Source: Ectothiorhodospira shaposhnikovii
GTDB taxonomy: Bacteria; Pseudomonadota; Gammaproteobacteria; Ectothiorhodospirales; Ectothiorhodospiraceae
Length of the DNA stretch: 64,000 nucleotides
Reading direction: 5' to 3'
Assembly: GCF_016584105.1 (NCBI RefSeq)
Contig: NZ_NRSM01000002.1
Span: 172,712 to 236,711, forward strand
The notes beneath the pieces are model-generated. The model had not been told where the DNA came from and searched no databases. It worked only from the letters and a program-made list of their open reading frames with translations. Shown piece after piece: positions 60,101 through 64,000 of the stretch. Position 1 is the first letter of the stretch, and each line of letters starts with the position of its first letter. The position numbers and the translations under genes are program-made.

Positions 60101-60652
60101 CTGGCTCACGAACTCGCCGGCCTGGGACACCACCTTGAGTTCCGGACAGCGACCATAGAGGCTTTCCCGCAGGCGCTTCCATGGAATGGGAGCCATGCCC
60201 TGGGGGGTTTGCTCCATCAGGTCGGGCAGTGTCAGGCCCACGCCCGGGGCGATGAAGCGGCCGTCGATCTGCTCCTGGGCCTGATCCAGACGGGCATGCA
60301 ATGACAGCCCCACCGAGGTCTCCCGACCGGTGGCAGTCTCCTCGAAACACAGTACCAGGTAGGTCAGCGCCTGTTCCCTGGGGCGCAGGTCGGTGGTGAT
60401 GTCCGGATTGTCCGGGTCCCGCACCACCCCCAGGCAGTAATCCCGCAGATTGCGGGTACTCTTCTCTCCGGCGCTGGCATTGAGACTGAGTTCATGCTTG
60501 TTCCCGCCGACGAGCACGGTCTGAATGGCATCCAGCAGGGAAGACTTGCCCGATGCATTGGGACCAATGAAGGCGGCATGCCCCTGGATCTCGATGGACG
60601 CCGACTCCACCCGATACCAGTTCACCAGCAGCAGGCGTACCAGTCGCTTCAT
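57197..60652 (-). CDS. mksB: SMC-family ATPase MksB / JetC-like
   Basis: The 1151-residue protein has Walker A GPNASGKS (residues 30-37) near the N-terminus, two long coiled-coil arms, a central hinge-like region (about 480-640) and a C-terminal half with GSGGEHQSPFYVAIG (signature) and ALAVFDEAFSKLD (Walker B). This is the SMC/Rad50-like layout of the MksB and JetC subunits. Its ATG overlaps the mksE stop by ATGA. MksB folds or restricts DNA with MksE and MksF. The expected nuclease gene mksG/jetD is not downstream. Confidence 0.9.
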   Translation of the reverse strand: MKRLVRLLLVNWYRVESASIEIQGHAAFIGPNASGKSSLLDAIQTVLVGGNKHELSLNASAGEKSTRNLRDYCLGVVRDPDNPDITTDLRPREQALTYLVLCFEETATGRETSVGLSLHARLDQAQEQIDGRFIAPGVGLTLPDLMEQTPQGMAPIPWKRLRESLYGRCPELKVVSQAGEFVSQLCAELSDGRRHLDPVRFLKSFRNAITFAPIRNVSDFVRQFVLEDRPIQVRQLQQALRHYRDIRTRTEDARRRESALESIRQHYGRADQAESRACSFRWVEQEARFNALEAVTDPLARRVDTLHEGMEQARRQLAALDEARQRLESEWIEASARLAASDVAQQKARIKSDQDRYRERRDGVRKILDDARRGLARVHRLLDDPRAEGVLSAEHRTLLCRLGDALPSDDALLTALWPEDPAVIVERARALCAPLTDARDRLKASLDDQAAEELALRRTLEGLRERIRHLEAGESDLSPGTRRLMALLAGHGIEAVPLCDRVDVADEHWRDAVERFLGGQREALLVAPERVVEAIRIYRREGGREGIHGSRIINTLKTRQWLDRAEADSLAAVVTSGDEHARAYVNRLMGNVVRVEQEEALTRHERAITPDGMLATNGAVLRTQPVEPMLGREARVRSLAALRQRFDEQAETYGGIQQARAQGDAFKELLLDPFLRHLENLPDLAGQVAQRRTCDERLEALEREALSLNTGDYEALQAEVNRLGEAKAREEEAIRGLQADLQRQDREVALVERDLQEKFREQMAVSEQRRSIAAKPGLDAADAQQRLEELEARHEGEDEAARWQAIAEQAEKRAGRALVDARRHREEAWEALRDYLTRWPVETPPVGGVDDHVPLARWAGDTLDQVRETQLARYHEQAAHALREAEHAFRADFMSRLKENLTRLDEQLAELRRNLRSRPFHGQYYSFIKKPAPEFDAILRWVESWTPEQADNVGGLFDTIHDPSHPHREAIQRVQTLLMEAGEQAGLDERLADYRHYYSFDVKMTDADGRNPEMLSRRLGKGSGGEHQSPFYVAIGAALAAAYRLHRDEQDGALRGGMALAVFDEAFSKLDVQNAVSALGFLDELGLQVILAAPDEKYGLMSEHMDTIVNVYRSGGTVHIDADYLKPAARVLLSSDNPLRPSAVPTVEARE

Positions 60653-61257
60653 GCCGGGGTCTCCATGTCCGTATCCGTATCCTCTTCCGGCAGATAGGCG
60701 TCAAGCTGCTCCATCACCCGACCATCGGTGATCAGGCGGATGCTGGGCAGGATCCGCAACCCCGGCAATGCAGCATCCGAGGGACCATCATCGACCTCGA
60801 TAACGCCGTAGCGGGCGAGGCGGGCCAGCAGGGCCCGCATCTCCGTCAAAACGGGGCGCTTGCGACCCAAGAGGGTTTCATAACGCCCCAGCAGATCCTC
60901 AGCCTCCACGTGGACACACCCGTCCCGCACCTGGAAACGGTCCATGCCTTCCTCATAGAGCAGCCGCAGACACAGCAGCATCAGGGTTTCCACCAGACGC
61001 AGGCGGGCATGGGCCTGGGCGTCGTCGGGCAACAATCCCAGAAATCCCGACTCATCATCCCGGTGCAGCCCCCAGCCCAGGGCATCGAACAGGTTGAGGA
61101 AATAGTCATGGTTGTTGACCACCACCCGATACACATCCCGGTCCCGGGGTCGCCGCAGAAACAGGAATTGCCGGGATAACAAGGCCGAGGCCGCCTCCCG
61201 CAAGGCCTGCTCGGTCACCTCGCCCCGCTCCAGTACCTGGCGCATGTCACGCAACAT
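60649..61257 (-). CDS. mksE: Condensin subunit MksE / JetB-like (DUF4194)
   Basis: The 202-residue protein starts at 61257, inside the end of mksF (11-base overlap), and ends in the ATGA overlap with mksB. It has the DUF4194-like pattern of small winged-helix kite subunits (SALLSRQFLFLRRPRDRDVYRVVVNN, LETLMLLCLRLLYEEG). It bridges MksF and MksB. Order and overlaps support one operon. Confidence 0.87.
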   Translation of the reverse strand: MLRDMRQVLERGEVTEQALREAASALLSRQFLFLRRPRDRDVYRVVVNNHDYFLNLFDALGWGLHRDDESGFLGLLPDDAQAHARLRLVETLMLLCLRLLYEEGMDRFQVRDGCVHVEAEDLLGRYETLLGRKRPVLTEMRALLARLARYGVIEVDDGPSDAALPGLRILPSIRLITDGRVMEQLDAYLPEEDTDTDMETPA

Positions 61258-62683
61258 GGCCGGTCTCCCGGTGATCCAGACGATGCACCACAAAACGGGG
61301 GCAACGCAGCCATGGGTTTTCCATGTATCCCTCCAGGTATTCGACACGATAAAGGCGGCGCAGACGCTCCGCCCCCGGCAACCAGGGCAGTTGCCTTACA
61401 TGGGTGAAGGCCATGAAGTCTTCCACCGTCTCAATAGGCAGGACTTCCCCGGGGGTTGGACCCTCGGGACGCAGATGGACCTGAAGATACCGTTCCATGC
61501 GCCGGGGATCGATACGGCGCCGGTCCAGGTAGGCCCGCAGTGCCCGCTGACGCTCCAGAAGCTGCGGATCCATCGGATAGGAGGTCAGCACCCGTGGTTC
61601 CGGCGGTCGCCTGGAGACGCTGGGCGCACGCAGACTCTGGCGCCCCAGGGGACTGGTGTCGATCAGCGGCAGCAACGTCAGTTCATCCTCGTCGGGACAG
61701 GCCACCAACGCGCGCCCCATCCCCTCCAGCCGACGGGCCAGGCGGGGCGCCAGCCCCGGTCGGCTACGGTCCAGATAACGCACCGTGTCCGCCACACGGC
61801 GCTCCACCTGCCCCCGATACCGATCGACCCGGGCCAGATGATCATCCACCTGCTCGAAGATACCGCGCAGGGTCGACAAATCCCGCTCAAGGGCGCGCCA
61901 GGCATGGTCTTCATCGGCCAGCCCTGTCTGCTCCATATAACCGATGACCAGTTGCTGCCGGCGCGGAGCATCAAACTCCAGCTCCCGCACCCGTGACAGG
62001 ATCTCACCGCGGAAACGGAAAGGATTATTGCGGGTCTTGAGCTTCTTGTAGTCGGCCACCAGAAAGCGTTCGACGAAATCATCAAAGAAATGTCCCAGAA
62101 CCCGACGGGGATCATCCAGTGACGCCAGCACCGATAACAGCCCCTTGAGGCCATAGATCATGGCGTTGAGATGCTGACGGAAGCGCCGGGCCTCGCTCAC
62201 AGCCTGACGGAAGGCCAGTGCCTGGCCGCGGGGGTCTTCCACCGCCCGTTGGACATTGTTGAGGATGGACAGCACCATGCCGCCGTAAAAAACCTGTTCA
62301 GGTCGCGCCACTTCCACCAGTGCGCCCCAGAGGGTGCCCACAGCCGGTGGCACCGTGACCCGCATGCGGTAGCCATCCGCCTCTTCTTCAAGCCACCCGC
62401 AGCTTCGCAGACGCCGATAGACCCGCTGGGCCAATCCCTGATCCAGCACCCCCTCTGCAGCCTCCGCTGGATCCATTTCCTCGGCCAGTTCGGACACCGC
62501 CAGACGGGTCAGGATTTCCTCCAGATCCGCACGCACCGTCTCCCGTGAGGGAAACACCTCGGCGTGGATCTGCTCGAAAAACAGGGGATGCAATTCGAGC
62601 AGCAAACGCCCGTATACCTGTCGATTGGGCCCGGTCAAGGGAGAAAACAGGTTATCGGGCAGACGCTCAAAGAGTTCTGCCAT
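61247..62683 (-). CDS. mksF: Condensin kleisin MksF / JetA-like
   Basis: The 478-residue protein opens MAELFERLPDNLFSPLTGPNRQVYGRLLLELHPLFFE and has the winged-helix and helical segments expected of JetA/MksF (DUF-type kleisin), including LADYKKLKTRNNPFRFRGEIL. It is the first gene of the operon, divergent from the HIT gene by 104 bases. MksF holds the complex around DNA. Confidence 0.88.
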   Translation of the reverse strand: MAELFERLPDNLFSPLTGPNRQVYGRLLLELHPLFFEQIHAEVFPSRETVRADLEEILTRLAVSELAEEMDPAEAAEGVLDQGLAQRVYRRLRSCGWLEEEADGYRMRVTVPPAVGTLWGALVEVARPEQVFYGGMVLSILNNVQRAVEDPRGQALAFRQAVSEARRFRQHLNAMIYGLKGLLSVLASLDDPRRVLGHFFDDFVERFLVADYKKLKTRNNPFRFRGEILSRVRELEFDAPRRQQLVIGYMEQTGLADEDHAWRALERDLSTLRGIFEQVDDHLARVDRYRGQVERRVADTVRYLDRSRPGLAPRLARRLEGMGRALVACPDEDELTLLPLIDTSPLGRQSLRAPSVSRRPPEPRVLTSYPMDPQLLERQRALRAYLDRRRIDPRRMERYLQVHLRPEGPTPGEVLPIETVEDFMAFTHVRQLPWLPGAERLRRLYRVEYLEGYMENPWLRCPRFVVHRLDHRETGHVA

Positions 62684-62787
62684 GATGAAGCGTGGGTCCT
62701 TGGAACGGAAAAGGTGCTAACTTACCCAAGTCCGAAAGGCCTGGCCACTACCGTATCAACCCCAGCCATCATGAGAACAGAGAACCC

Positions 62788-63234
62788 ATGGTTGTAGCCC
62801 CCTGCCCGCTCTGCGTCCCACAGGATGAAGCACGGGTCTGGCAGGATCAGTCCTGCCGGATCATCCTGGTGAATGATCCGGACTACCCCGGCTTCTGCCG
62901 GGTGATCTGGCACGATCATGTCGCTGAAATGAGTGATCTGTCCTCGCAGGAGCAGCAACACCTGATGCGTGTCGTCCTGGCCACGGAGCAGGCGCTGCGG
63001 GCGCTGATGAAACCTGACAAGATCAACCTCGCCAGCTTCGGCAATCAGGTTCCCCATCTTCACTGGCATGTGATCCCCCGCTATCGGGAAGACGCGCACT
63101 TTCCTGAATCGATATGGGGCCGCCGACAGCGGGAAAGCCGCCCGGTGCTGGCACCGGAACGGGAAGCCCTGACCCACTGGATCGCATCCGCCCTGGGGCA
63201 TCCGGGGAAACCGACCGGCAGCATCATGGTCTGA
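62788..63234 (+). CDS. HIT-family (histidine triad) protein
   Basis: The 148-residue protein has the catalytic HLHWHVIPR triad (His90, His92, His94) and a CPLC motif at the start that may bind zinc. HIT proteins hydrolyse nucleotide phosphoramidates or dinucleotides. The ATG at 62788 is chosen because it gives the family N-terminus. The DUF1289 gene follows 32 bases later, probably as one operon. Confidence 0.9.
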   Translation: MVVAPCPLCVPQDEARVWQDQSCRIILVNDPDYPGFCRVIWHDHVAEMSDLSSQEQQHLMRVVLATEQALRALMKPDKINLASFGNQVPHLHWHVIPRYREDAHFPESIWGRRQRESRPVLAPEREALTHWIASALGHPGKPTGSIMV

Positions 63235-63266
63235 AGCCGGACATAGCCTCCCTGGAATCCATCGCC

Positions 63267-63686
63267 ATGCTGACTCCCTGCATCAAGATCTGCCGGGCAG
63301 AAAACGGCCGTTGCATCGGCTGTGGACGGACACTGGAAGAGATCGGTGTCTGGCGGGATCTGGAAGATCATCAACGACGCCGAATCATGGCACGACTGTT
63401 GGTGGAGGGGTATCCCGGGGGAACTGCCGGAGCCCGGCCTGAGACTGCCCCGGAAGTCCGTGCCCCCAGGGAACAGAAACACGATACGCCCGGTGCTCAG
63501 GCGGGTCCGGAAATCACGTTCAGACCGGCTTGCAGACGCTATCCCAGGGCCGTCCTGATCGATGGCATTCCCTACGGTCAACGAGTTGTCGCGTTGGTGG
63601 AGGCGCTGCAGAAGATTGCAGACGGTGACCTTGCGGCGGAGACCTGTGAATCCATCGCCCGCCGGGCCCTGGGAAGACAAATCTGA
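63267..63686 (+). CDS. DUF1289-domain protein
   Basis: The 139-residue protein starts MLTPCIKICRAENGRCIGCGRTLEEI, with Cys5, Cys9, Cys16 and Cys19 in the DUF1289 pattern, likely a metal or Fe-S site. The rest is a charged, low-complexity region and a helical C-terminus (VLIDGIPYGQRVVALVEALQ). DUF1289 is usually a short domain, so the tail is an extension. Function unknown. Confidence 0.82.
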   Translation: MLTPCIKICRAENGRCIGCGRTLEEIGVWRDLEDHQRRRIMARLLVEGYPGGTAGARPETAPEVRAPREQKHDTPGAQAGPEITFRPACRRYPRAVLIDGIPYGQRVVALVEALQKIADGDLAAETCESIARRALGRQI

Positions 63687-63733
63687 CCTGCATCCCGTCG
63701 TTTCCACATATCGTCGTCACGCCCGCGCCCTTT

Positions 63734-63807
63734 CGTCACACCCGCGCAAGCGGGAGTCCATGGTTTTCTGCCCTGTCACTGGATTCCCGCGTTCGTGGGA
63801 ATGACGG
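63734..63807. repeat. Inverted pair of REP/RUP-like palindromic units
   Basis: GTCACACCCGCGCAAGCGGGAGTCCA (63735-63760) and the oppositely oriented GGATTCCCGCGTTCGTGGGAATGACG (63781-63806) are imperfect copies of the common GTCATTCCCGCGAAAGCGGGAATCCA unit. They lie between the DUF1289 gene and the rRNA terminator. Confidence 0.7.
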
Positions 63808-63890
63808 AGGGGTGGCGGGCATGACGAGGTGTGCGGTAATGATGAGGGGGAGGAGGGGCTGATGTACAAAATTCGGGGGTGACGGGCAAG

Positions 63891-63924
63891 AAAAAACCCC
63901 GACCGGTTTCCCGATCGGGGTTTT
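63891..63924 (-). terminator. rRNA operon terminator
   Basis: AAAACCCCGA pairs with TCGGGGTTTT, with inner CCGG and CCGA bases, and a T-run follows on the minus strand. It lies just after the 5S rRNA 3' end. Confidence 0.92.
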
Positions 63925-63932
63925 GGAATAGG

Positions 63933-64000
63933 TGCCTGGCAGTGACCTACTTTCACATGGGGAGGCCCCACACTATCATCGGCGCTGAACCGTTTCACTT
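63933..64000 (-). rRNA. rrf: 5S rRNA, 3' part (cut by window edge)
   Basis: The reverse complement contains AGTGAAACGGTTCAGCGCC, GATGATAGTGTGGGGCCTCC and ends CACTGCCAGGCA, the 3' half of a bacterial 5S rRNA. The remainder and the 23S/16S genes lie beyond 64000. The minus orientation faces the terminator. Confidence 0.93.

Overview
The window is a gene-dense, GC-rich chromosomal segment from a gammaproteobacterium. The gene orders pilT/yggS/proC/yggT, rplU/rpmA/obgE/proB, murJ/ribF/ileS/lspA/fkpB/ispH and nudE/cysQ are typical of that class. A Tat-exported high-potential iron-sulfur protein, an octaheme tetrathionate-reductase-like cytochrome, an exported DsrE-family protein and an Anr/FNR-type oxygen sensor suggest a sulfur-metabolising, facultatively anaerobic relative of the Chromatiales/Ectothiorhodospiraceae. 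That placement is an inference from gene content; no 16S sequence is present. I saw no insertion sequence, prophage or CRISPR array.

Layout. 1-2544: minus-strand type IV pilus retraction ATPases (pilT, pilU and a third paralogue cut by the left edge). 2675-8823: yggS-proC-yggT-yggU, a TauE/SafE-like membrane protein, a GMP/IMP nucleotidase, nudE-cysQ and ppsR. 9002-11383: ppsA, co-oriented with ppsR. 11517-16670: a LysR regulator, a three-gene envelope operon (retropepsin-like protease, inactive transglutaminase/7TM protein, ATP-grasp ligase-like protein) and an FNR-type regulator. 16679-18109: a single-TM protein, a BamD-like lipoprotein and tRNA-Pro(CGG). 18193-22616: ispB, rplU-rpmA, obgE-proB and rpsT. 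22843-30904: DsrE-family protein, murJ, ribF, ileS, lspA, fkpB and ispH.

31001-33393 is a nitrogen operon (TorF-like porin, glnK, amtB) behind a clear sigma-54 promoter. 33657-36205 holds ubiK and an octaheme cytochrome/cytochrome b pair with an FNR-type box upstream. 36319-40008 is a glycolipid or lipid A glycosylation module (GT2, LPG-synthase-TM-like protein, ArnT-like GT83). 40078-46077 holds comM, typA, a cupin, ycgL, a membrane protein with an Sm/SH3-like tail, a FimT/GspH pilin and HiPIP. 46340-51276 holds fetAB, speA, tRNA-Thr(CGU), a gamma-glutamylcyclotransferase-like protein and a membrane aspartic protease. 51407-57015 holds a large c-di-GMP signalling protein and a DUF945 protein. 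57197-62683 is an mksF-mksE-mksB (JetABC-like) SMC operon with no nuclease gene mksG/jetD beside it. The right edge carries a HIT protein, a DUF1289 protein, an inverted-repeat element and the 5S rRNA end of an rRNA operon with its terminator.

The regulatory picture is coherent: nitrogen genes under RpoN, the anaerobic cytochrome pair probably under the FNR homologue encoded in the same window, and housekeeping genes behind good sigma-70 promoters with strong terminators. The best candidates for new biology are the nuclease-less Mks operon, the FNR-boxed octaheme module, the protease/transglutaminase/ATP-grasp trio and the membrane protein with an Sm-like tail. Almost no stretch above 300 bases lacks a gene.
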